A stretch of 64,000 nt of DNA, taken from Methylobacterium longum. Its GTDB lineage: Bacteria; Pseudomonadota; Alphaproteobacteria; Rhizobiales; Beijerinckiaceae. The position numbers were made by a program, and so were the translations under genes. Each line of letters begins with the position of its first letter. Position 1 is the stretch's first letter. Shown in pieces: positions 1-9,138 of this stretch. The stretch lies in assembly GCF_022179385.1 (NCBI RefSeq), contig NZ_BPQS01000019.1, forward strand, positions 1 through 64,000. The letters run 5' to 3'. Under the pieces are notes generated by a model. That model did no database searches, was not told the DNA's origin, and saw only the letters and a program-made list of their open reading frames with translations.

Positions 1-307
1 TGCCGCCCTCGCCGCGGTTGTCGGCGCGCAGGATCAGCACCGCGTATTTCAGCGACACGATCAGGATCAGCGACCACAGGATCAGCGACACTGCGCCGGT
101 GGCCGCCGCCGACACCGCGGCGCCGCCCGCCGTCGCCGCCTTCACCGCCTCCTTGAACGCGTAGAGCGGGCTCGTGCCGATGTCGCCGTACACGACGCCC
201 AGCGCACCCAGGATGACGGCAGGCCGTAGGCGGCCGTGACCCGGTACGGTGTCCGCCGCCTCGGTTCCCGATGGGGACCCCGCCGCTCGGGCTTTGGACT
301 GGCTCAA
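1..307 (-). CDS. kup: KUP-family potassium uptake protein, N-terminal part
   Basis: Secondary K+ uptake transporter of the inner membrane; only about 102 N-terminal residues lie in the window and the gene runs off the left edge. The reverse-strand translation carries the KUP signature [18 protein letters not shown], followed by an Ala/Gly-rich linker and a hydrophobic stretch reading [18 protein letters not shown], which fits the first membrane segments. I place the start at a TTG (305-307) because a GGGAG sits about 7 nt upstream and no in-frame ATG or GTG occurs nearby; this gives a short polar leader before the first helix. The start is uncertain, the family is not. Confidence 0.85.
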   Translation of the reverse strand, partial: MSQSKARAAGSPSGTEAADTVPGHGRLRPAVILGALGVVYGDIGTSPLYAFKEAVKAATAGGAAVSAAATGAVSLILWSLILIVSLKYAVLILRADNRGEGG

Positions 308-506
308 CGCACGGCTCCCGCTGAACCGACCCGAAACTGGGCGGATCGACGCGGTTCGGCACTTAGCATCTCGCGCTCTGCCGTCCAGCGAGGACGCCGT
401 TCACAACCCGAAGACCCCGGTCCCACAATCGGCACCCCGCGATCCGGTTCGCGGCCGGGTCATCGGTCGGTCATCCCCGCCGGGCCGCCGGATGTGCTCG
501 CCCGGA

Positions 507-1184
507 TCAGGTGACGATCAGATCCGCCAAGCTCCCGGGGCAGGCCTCGCCGCGGCGCAGGCAGACGACCGGTGCTCCGGCATGCCGCGCGATCGACGCC
601 GCGACGGTGCCGGCCGGCGCCGGCGCGCCCGGGCTCTCGCTCACCACCACGGCGCGCAACGGCACGCTGTAGCGGCGCAGGGTCTCGCACGCGGTCAGCG
701 CATGGCTGATCGCGCCGAGGTAGCTGCCGGAGACGAGGAGCGCCGGGATGTCGAGCGCCCGCAGCCAGTCGAGGCCCGTGGCCGTCGCGGTGACCGGGCT
801 CATGAGGCCCCCGACGCCCTCGATCAGCAGCGTTCCCGGCGTGCCGGCGATCCGCGCCCGGCACCACTCGACGAGGTCGGCCAGATCCAGGGACCGGCCC
901 TCCAGGATCGCGGCCTGATCGGGCGAGAGCGGGGCCGAGAACCGCCAGGGTGAGCAGGTCTCCACGGCCTCGGCATCGAGGGCGATGTCCTGCGCGTCCA
1001 GCAGGCGGGCGGTGTCGCTCTCCGCAAAGCCCGGATCGTGGAGCGGCGGGACGCCGCTCGCGAGGGGTTTCACGGTCTCGACCGGCAGGCCGCGTTCCCG
1101 CAGGCGGCGGGTCAGGGCGGCGGTCACGTAGGTCTTGCCGATCTCCGTGCCGGCCCCAGCGACGAAGACGGCTCGTGGCGGCAT
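507..1184 (-). CDS. bioD: Dethiobiotin synthetase
   Basis: ATP-dependent carboxylation and ring closure of 7,8-diaminopelargonate to dethiobiotin, the penultimate step of biotin synthesis, in the cytoplasm. The 225-aa protein has the expected length and opens with a P-loop variant GAGTEIGKT (residues 10-18); family members usually read GTDTGKT, so Ile replaces Thr before the Gly-Lys. ETVKPLASG and IEGVGGLMSP match the diaminopelargonate and phosphate-binding segments. The reading frame stays open upstream, but the ATG at 1184 begins exactly at the family's N terminus. It starts 7 nt after the secA stop codon, so it is probably co-transcribed with secA. No other bio gene is in the window. Confidence 0.9.
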   Translation of the reverse strand: MPPRAVFVAGAGTEIGKTYVTAALTRRLRERGLPVETVKPLASGVPPLHDPGFAESDTARLLDAQDIALDAEAVETCSPWRFSAPLSPDQAAILEGRSLDLADLVEWCRARIAGTPGTLLIEGVGGLMSPVTATATGLDWLRALDIPALLVSGSYLGAISHALTACETLRRYSVPLRAVVVSESPGAPAPAGTVAASIARHAGAPVVCLRRGEACPGSLADLIVT

Positions 1185-1191
1185 GCCGATC

Positions 1192-4086
1192 TCAGCCCTG
1201 GAGGGTGCCGTGGCAGTGCTTGTACTTCTTGCCCGACCCGCACGGGCACGGCTCGTTGCGGCCGACGCGACCCCAGGTGCCGACGTCGTTCGGGTCGCGC
1301 TCCAGCACGGCGCCGTCCACGGCGAGGCCCTGTGCGGCGAAGCCGTAGGCCGCGCCACCGCCGCCGTCGCTGCCGGAGCCGACACCGGCGTAATCCATCT
1401 CGTTTTCACCAGTCACCGGGTCGAGGTGCTGCGCGAACATCGGCGGCAGCGGCGGCCCACCGGCCGGATACGCCTCCTGCGGCTCCTGCATCATGATCTC
1501 GACCCGCGAGAGCTGCGCGGTGACCTGCTCGCGCAGGGACGTGACGAGACCGCTGAACAGGTCGAAGGCCTCCGACTTGTACTCGTTCAGCGGGTCGCGC
1601 TGGGCGAAGCCGCGCCAGCCGATCACCTGTCGCAGATGGTCGAGGGTCACGAGGTGCTCGCGCCACAGGTGATCCAGGGTCTGGAGCAGCACCTGCTTCT
1701 CGATATAGGCCGTCACCTCGGCGCCGTTCTTCTCGGTCCGCTCGGCATAGGCGGTCTCGGCCGCCTTGAGCAGGCGCTCGCGCATCTCCTCGTCGGCGAT
1801 GCCCTCCTCCTTCGCCCAATCCTCGACCGGCACGTCGAGGTTGAGCACGTCCGTCACCTGCTCGCGCAGCCCGGCGACGTCCCACTGCTCGGCGTAGGCG
1901 TTTTCCGGAATGTGACGGCCGACGAGGTCATCGATGACGCCCTCGCGCATCTCGTCCACGGTGTCGCGGACGCTGTCCTGGCCCATGAAGTCGCGGCGCT
2001 GCTCGAACACGACCTTGCGCTGGTCGTTCATGACGTTGTCGTACTTGAGCACGTTCTTGCGCATGTCGAAGTTGCGCGCCTCGACCTTCTGCTGCGCCTT
2101 CTCGATCGCCTTGTTGATCCAGGGGTGAATGATGGCCTCACCCTGCTCCAGGCCGAGCTTCTGCAACATGCCGTCCATGCGGTCGGAACCGAAGATCCGC
2201 ATCAGGTCGTCCTGCAGCGACAGGTAGAACTTCGAGCGGCCGGGATCGCCCTGGCGGCCGGAGCGACCGCGGAGCTGGTTGTCGATGCGCCGGGATTCGT
2301 GACGCTCGGTGCCGATGATGTAGAGCCCGCCGGGCAGCGCCTTCTTCCGGCCCGCCTCGGGATCGGCCGGCTCGCCGGAGGCCAGCACCTTGGCGCGATT
2401 CTCCGCGATCTCGGCCTTGATGGCCTCGATGGCGGCGGCGCGCTCCGGACCGTCCACGAGGTGGCCCAGCTCCTTCTCGATGCGCATCTCGAGATTGCCG
2501 CCGAGTTTGATGTCGGTGCCGCGGCCGGCCATGTTGGTGGCGATGGTGATCGCGCCGGGGACGCCCGCCTCGGCCACGATGTAAGCTTCCTGCTCGTGGA
2601 AGCGGGCGTTCAGCACGGCGAAGCGCTTGGTCACCCGGCCTTCGCGGGCGGCGGCGTAGACGTCGGTCAACGCGCTCGGGTCGGAATAGTCGAGCAGGCT
2701 GTAGCCGGCCTTCTTGAGCATCTCGGCAAGGTGTTCCGACTTCTCGATCGAGCCGGTGCCCACCAGGATCGGCTGGTGGCGGGCATGCGCCTTGTCGATT
2801 TCGGCGATGATGCCCTCGTACTTCTCGCCGACGGTCCGGTAGACCTCGTCGTCCTCATCGACGCGCTCGACCTCCTTGTTGGTCGGGATGTCGACCACGT
2901 CGAGCTTGTAGATCTCGGCGAACTCGTCGGCTTCCGTGGAGGCCGTGCCGGTCATGCCGGCGAGCTTCTTGTAGAGGCGGAAGTAGTTCTGGAACGTGAT
3001 CGAGGCGAGCGTCTGGTTCTCGGGCTGGATCGTCACCCGCTCCTTGGCCTCGAGGGCCTGGTGAAGACCCTCGGAGTAGCGCCGGCCCTGCATCATGCGG
3101 CCGGTGAACTCGTCGATGATCACCACCTCGTCGTTCTTGACGATGTAGTCCTTGTCGCGGGTGAACAGCGTGTGAGCCCGCAGCGCCTGGTTCACGTGAT
3201 GGACCAGGCTGACATTGTGCGCGTCGTAGAGGTCGCCGTCCTTGAGCAGGCTGACCTCGCGCAGGGTCTCCTCCACGAACTCGTTGCCGGCTTCCGTGAG
3301 CGAGACCGTGCGCTGCTTCTCGTCGAGGTCGTAATGCTCCGGCACCAGCCGGGGCATGATCGCGTCGACCGACACGTACAGTTCGGAGCGGTCGTCCACC
3401 GGGCCCGAGATGATCAGCGGCGTGCGCGCCTCGTCGATCAGGATCGAATCGACTTCGTCGACGATGGCGAAGTTGTGCCCCCGCTGCGCAAGCTGGGACA
3501 TCTCATACTTCATGTTGTCGCGCAGGTAGTCGAACCCGTACTCGTTGTTGGTCCCGTACGTGATGTCGCAGGCATAGGCGTCCTTGCGCTGCGCGTCGTC
3601 CAGGCCGTGGACGATGGTGCCGACCGAGAGCCCCAGGAAGCGGTAGAGCTGGCCCATCCACTCCGCGTCGCGCGCGGCGAGATAGTCGTTCACCGTGACG
3701 ACGTGGACGCCCTTCCCCTCCAGGGCATTGAGGTAGACCGGCAGCGTCGCGACCAGGGTCTTGCCCTCGCCGGTCTTCATCTCGGCGATGCCGCCCTCGT
3801 GCAGCACCATCCCGCCGATCAGCTGCACGTCGAAGTGACGCTGGCCGAAAACGCGCTTGGCCGCCTCGCGCACGGTCGCGAAGGCCGGCACGAGGATGTC
3901 GTCGAGGCTCTTGCCGTTGGCGAGTTCGGCCTTCAGCATATCGGTGCGGGCCCGCAGGGCCTCGTCCGACAGGGCCTGGATCTCGGGTTCCAGCGCGTTG
4001 ATCTGCGCCACGCGCGGGCGATAGCCCTTGACGCGACGGTCGTTGGAGGAGCCGAAAATCTTCTTGGCGATCGAGCCGAGCATCAT
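1192..4086 (-). CDS. secA: Preprotein translocase ATPase SecA
   Basis: Motor ATPase that drives secretory proteins through SecYEG at the inner membrane. The 964 residues carry Walker A MKTGEGKT (103-110), the DEVDS Walker B region (210-214) with [12 protein letters not shown], the second nucleotide-binding fold ([26 protein letters not shown]) and a C-terminal zinc finger [13 protein letters not shown], ligands C947, C949, C958 and H959, which binds SecB and phospholipid. Two successive ATG codons (4086, 4083) are possible starts. It is divergent from the periplasmic isomerase gene at 4345, a fitting neighbour since both serve exported proteins, and bioD follows 7 nt downstream. Confidence 0.98.
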   Translation of the reverse strand: MMLGSIAKKIFGSSNDRRVKGYRPRVAQINALEPEIQALSDEALRARTDMLKAELANGKSLDDILVPAFATVREAAKRVFGQRHFDVQLIGGMVLHEGGIAEMKTGEGKTLVATLPVYLNALEGKGVHVVTVNDYLAARDAEWMGQLYRFLGLSVGTIVHGLDDAQRKDAYACDITYGTNNEYGFDYLRDNMKYEMSQLAQRGHNFAIVDEVDSILIDEARTPLIISGPVDDRSELYVSVDAIMPRLVPEHYDLDEKQRTVSLTEAGNEFVEETLREVSLLKDGDLYDAHNVSLVHHVNQALRAHTLFTRDKDYIVKNDEVVIIDEFTGRMMQGRRYSEGLHQALEAKERVTIQPENQTLASITFQNYFRLYKKLAGMTGTASTEADEFAEIYKLDVVDIPTNKEVERVDEDDEVYRTVGEKYEGIIAEIDKAHARHQPILVGTGSIEKSEHLAEMLKKAGYSLLDYSDPSALTDVYAAAREGRVTKRFAVLNARFHEQEAYIVAEAGVPGAITIATNMAGRGTDIKLGGNLEMRIEKELGHLVDGPERAAAIEAIKAEIAENRAKVLASGEPADPEAGRKKALPGGLYIIGTERHESRRIDNQLRGRSGRQGDPGRSKFYLSLQDDLMRIFGSDRMDGMLQKLGLEQGEAIIHPWINKAIEKAQQKVEARNFDMRKNVLKYDNVMNDQRKVVFEQRRDFMGQDSVRDTVDEMREGVIDDLVGRHIPENAYAEQWDVAGLREQVTDVLNLDVPVEDWAKEEGIADEEMRERLLKAAETAYAERTEKNGAEVTAYIEKQVLLQTLDHLWREHLVTLDHLRQVIGWRGFAQRDPLNEYKSEAFDLFSGLVTSLREQVTAQLSRVEIMMQEPQEAYPAGGPPLPPMFAQHLDPVTGENEMDYAGVGSGSDGGGGAAYGFAAQGLAVDGAVLERDPNDVGTWGRVGRNEPCPCGSGKKYKHCHGTLQG

Positions 4087-4344
4087 TGACCTGCGGACGC
4101 GCGAGCCCGCCCACGGGTGAGCGTGGCGGGCCGGCCTGGGCGGAGTTGGCCGGGCTTATAGAGGTAAACATCGGCCTGCGCACCTAGAAGGGGCAACCCT
4201 CAACGCGGTTCAGTGCGGTCACGGTTCCGGGATCGTCGGAACGGCCGCGCTTGCCTTCTTGTGCGACGCGGGCCACCTGTGCCGCGGCATGCCGCCCGGC
4301 CCGTTCGGAGCGGCGCCGAGATGTCAGTCGAGGACTTCGCCCGC

Positions 4345-5265
4345 ATGCCGAACACCGCCCTCCTCCGGCGCGCCAGCGCGCTCGCCGTCATGATCGCGAT
4401 GCCGGGCTTTGCGCTGGCTCAGGCCCCGCAGAAGACGCCGGCCCCGACCCCCGCCGCCAGCACGCCGGCTGCCACGGCGCCGGCCGAACCCGCCCCGGAT
4501 ACGGTGGTCGCGACCGTCAACGGAAAGCCGATCACGCAGGGCGACCTCGCCAACGCGGCGGACGACCCGGCCCTGTCGCTGCCCGGTGTCGACGAGGCGC
4601 AGAAGAAGAACCTGCTCGTCGACTACATGGTCGACCTGCGCGTGGGCGCGCAGGCCGCCGAGGCCGCCAAGGTCGGCGACACGCCGGAGTTCAAGCGCAA
4701 GCTCGCCTACTTCCGCGACAAGCTCCTGCTGGACGACTACCTCGAACAGGAGGCCAAGCGCGCCGTCACGCCCGAGGCCGAGCACGCGATCTACGATCAG
4801 ACCGTCAAGCTGATGAAGCCCGAGGAGGAGGTGCATGCCCGCCACATCCTCGTGGACAACGAGGCCGAGGCCAAGAAGATCGCGGCGCGCATCAAGGGCG
4901 GGGAGGATTTCGCCAAGGTCGCGGCCGAAACCTCCAAAGATCCCGGCTCGAAGGCCGAGGGCGGTGACCTCGGCTGGTTCACCAAGGAGCGGATGGTCCC
5001 GGATTTCGCCACCGCCGCCTTCGCCATGAAGGCCGGGCAGGTCTCAGACCCGATCAAGACCCAGTTCGGTTGGCACGTGATCAAGGTCGAGGAGAAGCGG
5101 ACGAAGCCCCAGCCGACCTTCGACGAACTCAAGGAGCAGATCGACCAGCACCTGATCCGCAAGTCGCAGCAGGACATGATCCTGAAGCTGCGCTCCGAGG
5201 CGAAGATCGAGCGCACCGACGCGCCGCCGGCCGCCGAGACCGCGCCCGAGCCGAAGAAGCCCTGA
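4345..5265 (+). CDS. Periplasmic parvulin-type peptidyl-prolyl isomerase
   Basis: PpiC/SurA-type foldase that isomerises X-Pro bonds of exported proteins. The chosen ATG gives a clean signal peptide (basic MPNTALLRR, hydrophobic core, cleavage after GFALA), then a Pro/Ala-rich linker, an N-terminal helical region (about residues 55-150) and one parvulin domain beginning HARHILVDN and containing GGDLGWFTKE and QFGWHVIKVE. The tail is acidic and Pro-rich. An ATG eight codons upstream (4321) is an alternative start; both have weak GGAG/GAGGA sites about 10 nt upstream. Divergent from secA. With one parvulin domain and about 306 aa it is closer to the PpiC/PrsA-like chaperones than to SurA. Confidence 0.88.
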   Translation: MPNTALLRRASALAVMIAMPGFALAQAPQKTPAPTPAASTPAATAPAEPAPDTVVATVNGKPITQGDLANAADDPALSLPGVDEAQKKNLLVDYMVDLRVGAQAAEAAKVGDTPEFKRKLAYFRDKLLLDDYLEQEAKRAVTPEAEHAIYDQTVKLMKPEEEVHARHILVDNEAEAKKIAARIKGGEDFAKVAAETSKDPGSKAEGGDLGWFTKERMVPDFATAAFAMKAGQVSDPIKTQFGWHVIKVEEKRTKPQPTFDELKEQIDQHLIRKSQQDMILKLRSEAKIERTDAPPAAETAPEPKKP

Positions 5266-5278
5266 TTCGGGTGTGAAG

Positions 5279-5304
5279 GGCCTGGGCTGGATCCGGCCCA
5301 GGCC
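5279..5304 (+). terminator. Hairpin after the isomerase gene
   Basis: A perfect 9-bp inverted repeat, GGCCTGGGC (5279-5287) and GCCCAGGCC (5296-5304), with an 8-nt loop begins 13 nt after the stop codon. Only a weak T-containing stretch follows, so it is a terminator candidate by position and stem strength. Confidence 0.5.
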
Positions 5305-5537
5305 TGCTTGAGCGCCGACATGCGACCCGCTGTTCTTGACGGGACCGAGCCCGCGGCGCGCGGTACGTCCCGCCGGATGAACCGGGCGGGCGGCCGTGAT
5401 CGCATGTGGGATGAAGCGGCGCGATCGATGCGCGCTCCCCGGCGTCGCGCTGCCCCGTATCACGTCGCTCCGCCCGAAGCCGGCACGGGCCGAAGCATTG
5501 CGCCCTCAGCCAGCGAAGCCGCCGTGCCGCTGCTTCC

Positions 5538-5696
5538 TCAGTAGGGTCGATCCGGAACGAGGTAGCTGGACTGCGCCGGCGCGGATTGCGGCGTGACGCC
5601 GAGGGCGGCGAGTTCCGCGCTGCGGCGTCCTTCCGCGATCCAGTCGAGCACCGCGATCAGCAGCCACGGACACGCGATGCCGATGAAGAACGCCAT
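5538..5696 (-). CDS. Small membrane protein, 52 aa, unknown function
   Basis: Not recognised. A 52-residue ORF, MAFFIGIACPWLLIAVLDWI at the N terminus (one membrane helix), followed by a charged segment EGRRSAELAALG and a Ser/Gln/Pro-rich tail ending in DRPY. A strong GGGAGG lies about 8 nt before the ATG, which is the main reason to believe it is translated. It lies 96 nt downstream of hemH on the same strand and could share its transcript. The single N-terminal helix suggests an inner-membrane peptide with its tail in the cytoplasm or periplasm; no cysteine pair or metal motif is present. Confidence 0.6.
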   Translation of the reverse strand: MAFFIGIACPWLLIAVLDWIAEGRRSAELAALGVTPQSAPAQSSYLVPDRPY

Positions 5697-5792
5697 GTGA
5701 TCATCCTCCCGTGCCGGATCAATGAAGCCGTCCGGCTCGGGAAGAGAATAGGCGGGCGGGGCCGCTCCGCAAGCAGCGTCGCGCCGCGGAGA

Positions 5793-6875
5793 TCAGACCC
5801 AGCCCTGAAGCTCCCGGCGCACCACGTTCTCGATCACCTTCATCCCGAGATCGGAATCGTTCAGGCAGGGGATGTAGGCGAAGCGCTCGCCGCCGTTCTC
5901 CTCGAAATAGTGGCGGTTCTCGCCGTCCAGTTCCTCGAGGGTTTCCAGGCAATCCGCCGTAAAGCCGGGGGCGACGATCGCCATCCGCTTCACCCCGGAC
6001 TTGGCCAGTTCCATCACGGTCTCGTCCGTGTAGGGCTTCAGCCATTCCTCGTTGCCGAAGCGCGACTGGAAGGTCACGCGCATCGTGTCGGGCGAGAGGC
6101 CCAGCGCCTCGCGGATCAGCCGCCCGGTCTTGTGGCACTGGCAGTGGTAGGGGTCGCCCTTGAGCAGGTAGCTCCGCGGCACACCGTGGAACGAGGTGAG
6201 GATCACCTCCGGCTCGAAATCGAGCTTCGCCAGACCCTCGCGGATCGAATCGGCCATGGCGGCGATGTAGACGGGATCGTCGTGGTAAGGCGGCGAGACT
6301 CGCACGGTCGGCTGCCAGCGCATGTCCATCAGGGCGCGGAACGCCTGGTCGCAGGCCGTGGCCGACGTGGCCGCGGCGTATTGCGGATAGAGCGGCACCA
6401 GCAGGATCCGGTCGCACCCCTGATCGAGCAGCGCCTGGATCCGGCCGGCGACCTCGGGCTTGCCGTAGCGCATCGCCCAGTCGACCACGACCGAATCACC
6501 CATGGCCGCTTGGAGGCGCTCGCTCTGGCCGCGAGTGATGGTCTTGAGCGGACCCTCGTTCAGCGCGTTGTTCCACACGCTGGCATAATCGCGGCCCTTG
6601 GGGCCCGGGCGCTTGGTCAGGATGATCAGGTTGAGCAGCGGCCACCAGATCAGCCGCGGCACCTCGATCACCCGCCGGTCCGACAGGAACTCCTTGAGGT
6701 ACCGGCGCATGGGCCAGTAGGTTGTCGCCTCCGGCGTGCCCAGATTCATCAGCAGCACGCCGACGCGGCCCCAGGCGACCTTCGGATGGTCGGCCGGAAG
6801 AGCACTCGCGGCGGGCTCGCGCGGGGCGAGGGGCCGGCCATTCGCCAGCGCGGCGGGTTCGACGCGTTCGTTCAT
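5793..6875 (-). CDS. hemH: Ferrochelatase
   Basis: Inserts Fe2+ into protoporphyrin IX, the last step of haem synthesis. The 360-aa product shows VGVLLMNLGTPE at the start of the fold, the active-site segment SFHGVPRSYLLKGDPY, and YHCQCHKTGRLI, a Cys-bearing segment usual in this family; FQSRFGNEEWLKPYT and the C-terminal VAPGFTADCLETLEEL are typical too. Residues 1-35 form a polar leader longer than in many homologues. The frame stays open upstream, but the ATG at 6875 is the last one before the conserved fold. No operator was recognised in the 280 nt separating it from the divergent ung gene. Confidence 0.96.
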   Translation of the reverse strand: MNERVEPAALANGRPLAPREPAASALPADHPKVAWGRVGVLLMNLGTPEATTYWPMRRYLKEFLSDRRVIEVPRLIWWPLLNLIILTKRPGPKGRDYASVWNNALNEGPLKTITRGQSERLQAAMGDSVVVDWAMRYGKPEVAGRIQALLDQGCDRILLVPLYPQYAAATSATACDQAFRALMDMRWQPTVRVSPPYHDDPVYIAAMADSIREGLAKLDFEPEVILTSFHGVPRSYLLKGDPYHCQCHKTGRLIREALGLSPDTMRVTFQSRFGNEEWLKPYTDETVMELAKSGVKRMAIVAPGFTADCLETLEELDGENRHYFEENGGERFAYIPCLNDSDLGMKVIENVVRRELQGWV

Positions 6876-7155
6876 GGCAGCGTTCCGGCGCCGCGCGCCG
6901 AGTCCTTCTTCTGGCTTCAGATATCCGGGGGCCGGCGCGCGCGCTTGGGCCTGGACCGGAGGCTTACCCCTGTCGGTGCACTTCCATGTAGGGTGCGATC
7001 CCGCCCGGCGAAGGCCGGACGCGACATGCCGCACCGCGGTCTGCCGCACGCTCGACCTCTGTCCCTACACACGGGCGGCCCCGGGCCGCAACCGCGCCGC
7101 CCGTGATGGAGGCGCCAGGGCGCCTATTTCCACCCCGACCGGACCACGAGACACG

Positions 7156-7845
7156 ATGACCGCTTCCCCCGTCGCCGACGCCCTCGCCGCGTTCCGCGCC
7201 TCCGGATCGCCCTGGCTCGCGCTGCCGTTCTTCGCGGATGGGAAGGCCGACGCGGTGGCGGCCCGGGTCGATGCGCGGATCGCGGCGGGCGCCCGCGTGC
7301 TGCCGGCGCCGGACCGGATCTTCCGCGCCCTCGCCGAGACGCCGCTGCCCGCCGTGCGCGCGGTGATCCTCGGCCAGGATCCCTATCCGACGCCGGGCGA
7401 CGCGAACGGTCTCGCCTTCTCCTACGTGGGCACCGGCCGCCTCCCCGCCTCCCTGAAGGTGATCCTGGCGGAGGCGGGCTCGGACCGGACGGCGGGCGGC
7501 GACCTCACGCCCTGGGCCCGGCAGGGTGTCCTCCTGCTCAACAGCGCGCTCACCGTGGAGGCCGGGAAGGCTGGGGCGCACCTGCGGTACGGCTGGTCGG
7601 CGCTGACCGACGACGCCGTGGCGGCCGTCTCCGCGCGGCCGGAGCCGGCGGTGTTCCTGCTCTGGGGCGCCCAGGCCCGCGCCCGGGCGGCGCTGATCGA
7701 CGCGGACCGCCACGGGGTGTTCGAGAGCGGGCATCCCTCGCCACTCAACCGCGCCCGGGATTATCCCGGTTCGGACCCGTTCGGACGGGCCAACCGATGG
7801 CTCGCCGAGCGGGGTGTCCGGCCGATCGCGTGGAGCCTCGGCTGA
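7156..7845 (+). CDS. ung: Uracil-DNA glycosylase, family 1
   Basis: Removes uracil from DNA at the start of base-excision repair. The 229-aa protein has the three family-1 signatures: the water-activating loop as GQDPYPTPGDANGLAFS, the uracil-binding segment LLLNSALTVEAGKAGAH, and the minor-groove loop HPSPLN with the catalytic His. The oddity is the first motif, normally GQDPYH: the catalytic Asp is kept but the following His is Pro. The ATG follows a short divergent region shared with hemH. Its 3' end is only 13 nt from the convergent secreted-protein gene, with a hairpin at the junction. Confidence 0.93.
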   Translation: MTASPVADALAAFRASGSPWLALPFFADGKADAVAARVDARIAAGARVLPAPDRIFRALAETPLPAVRAVILGQDPYPTPGDANGLAFSYVGTGRLPASLKVILAEAGSDRTAGGDLTPWARQGVLLLNSALTVEAGKAGAHLRYGWSALTDDAVAAVSARPEPAVFLLWGAQARARAALIDADRHGVFESGHPSPLNRARDYPGSDPFGRANRWLAERGVRPIAWSLG

Positions 7846-7853
7846 TCCGAGGC
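7835..7853 (+). terminator. Hairpin at a convergent gene junction
   Basis: A 7-bp inverted repeat GCCTCGG (7835-7841) and CCGAGGC (7847-7853) with a 5-nt loop spans the ung stop codon and precedes the end of the convergent gene. It could act in both directions; there is no T-run. Confidence 0.35.
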
Positions 7854-7858
7854 GCCCG

Positions 7859-8278
7859 TCACTGCGGCTTGGCGGGCTCGACCGGCTTCGTGGGCTCGAC
7901 CGGCTTGGCGGGCTGGGCCGAATCCGATCCCGCCGGCAGGAGCACGTTCTTGGCGACCGTGCCCTCCGGCCCGTACTCGCCGGCCACCGCGATGCACGCT
8001 TGATCGCGGTTCTGCGCCATCTGATTCGACATCAGCGTGAACATGGTCTGCACGCGGTTGCCGAAGGGGCCGCGCGGCTGGACGTCCGCCACCTGGACGC
8101 TCTGCTTGGCCAGCAGCGCCTCGAACTGCTCGTTGCCGATTCGATATCCGCAGACGTTCGAAGCGGCGAAGATGTAGGCGGCGAATTCCAGGGCGCGCGG
8201 GGCCGGAGCGTTGCGGATCTGCGCCTGCGCCGGCAGGCTAGCGAGCATCAGGGCGGCGGGGAGAGCGACGTGGCGCAT
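7859..8278 (-). CDS. Secreted hypothetical protein with Pro-Lys-Glu tail
   Basis: Family not recognised. A 139-aa protein with an N-terminal signal peptide (MRHVALPAALMLASLPAQA, cleavage before QIRNAP), a compact middle region with two cysteines (NVCGYRIG and QACIAVAGEY) that may pair in the periplasm, and a tail built from repeats of KPVEPTKPVEPAKP. The repeated tail is also visible in the DNA as near-identical units at about 7862-7910. A small exported protein with a disulfide-sized core is all that can be supported. It is convergent with ung. Confidence 0.75.
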   Translation of the reverse strand: MRHVALPAALMLASLPAQAQIRNAPAPRALEFAAYIFAASNVCGYRIGNEQFEALLAKQSVQVADVQPRGPFGNRVQTMFTLMSNQMAQNRDQACIAVAGEYGPEGTVAKNVLLPAGSDSAQPAKPVEPTKPVEPAKPQ

Positions 8279-8552
8279 GCGCGGCGGTTTCCTCGGTATC
8301 GGGCGGCCACTGTCGGACCGCCTCGGGCGGGCGGGACATAGGTCGAAGCAGACCCTGCGCCAATGCGACCGAATTCGCAGCTGAATTGCCGTCGTTCGTT
8401 CACAACCCGTTGGCCATAGGCGAAGTCCCGGGCCGCCGAACCCGCGAAATCGCGCCCGCGGTCCACCAGGGGCCTCCCGGGAGACAGAGTGTTAACCCGC
8501 CCGCGTCACGCCAGTGACTAGGGTTTGTCCAGATCCAGGCGGTCTGCATCGC

Positions 8553-9017
8553 ATGTACGGCATCAATTCCTCTGTCGAAGGCATTCCGGCGCCCGTGTCC
8601 CGGGACATCCACGGGCGCATCCAAGGCTCCAATGCCGGTGCCGACCGTCAGATCGGTCAGGCCGCGCTCGTTCCGGCGATCTGTCCGCACCGCGTCGCCC
8701 GCTGGGCCTGCGGCGAAGGCCTCGGGGCCGGCGCCTCCGCGGCGCTGCTGGTGCGAGACCTCGGCCAGGCCGAGGCGATCCGTCTCGGATTGACCCGCCT
8801 CGGCCTGCGCGTGTCCTGCCTCGACGGCGACCGAAGCGCCGAGGTCCTGGCGGACAACCTCACGCAGTCGCGGGCGACGGTGGCCATCGTCGATACCACG
8901 CTGGCCGACGCCTATGCCGGTGTGATGGGTCGGCTCGTGCGCTACCCGGCCGTCTGGTGGAACGGCCCCGGCGCGGATTTCGCCAGCCTCGATCACGCCC
9001 TCGCCGAGCAGGATTGA
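8553..9017 (+). CDS. Stand-alone N-terminal subdomain of an ANL (acyl-CoA synthetase-like) enzyme
   Basis: The 154-aa protein reads like the first subdomain of fatty-acid CoA ligases: ARWACGEGLGAGASAALLVR, then EAIRLGLTRLGLRVSCLDGD, then ATVAIVDTTLADAYAGV, which line up by eye with the 'ARWA..GLGKGDVVALLM', 'YLAIWLGLTRLGAVVALLN' and 'HVIVDAALADAY' blocks of that family. It ends (ADFASLDHALAEQ) well before the AMP-binding P-loop (STGTTG) and the catalytic C-terminal domain, so it cannot be an adenylating enzyme. Codon use looks normal and a hairpin follows it. It may be a remnant or a repurposed small domain. Start ATG 8553; an earlier in-frame start at 8514 is possible. Confidence 0.6.
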   Translation: MYGINSSVEGIPAPVSRDIHGRIQGSNAGADRQIGQAALVPAICPHRVARWACGEGLGAGASAALLVRDLGQAEAIRLGLTRLGLRVSCLDGDRSAEVLADNLTQSRATVAIVDTTLADAYAGVMGRLVRYPAVWWNGPGADFASLDHALAEQD

Positions 9018-9089
9018 GGGTCACAACCAGAGTTCGCGCAGTGCCCGGCGCTCGCCGAGGCGCGCGCTGCTGGATCTCGCCGGGCGCGT

Positions 9090-9111
9090 CCGACCGTGCT
9101 GGCACGGTCGG
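9090..9111 (+). terminator. Bidirectional hairpin between convergent genes
   Basis: CCGACCGTGC (9090-9099) and GCACGGTCGG (9102-9111) form a perfect palindrome around TG, effectively a 9-bp stem with a 4-nt loop. It sits between the ends of the ANL-like gene and dsbB, where a terminator is needed for both. No T-run is present. Confidence 0.5.
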
Positions 9112-9138
9112 CCTGCCGGTCTATTCGAGCGATGATTG

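Noticed and set aside
249..953. 234-codon + strand frame near the left edge
   Set aside because: It runs antisense to bioD and the kup leader, is Arg/Gly-rich, and has no recognisable domain.
1135..4089. A 984-codon open frame on the + strand opposite secA
   Set aside because: It is the mirror of secA; its translation is rich in Leu, His, Val and Asp with no family match, a known artefact of high-GC codon bias.
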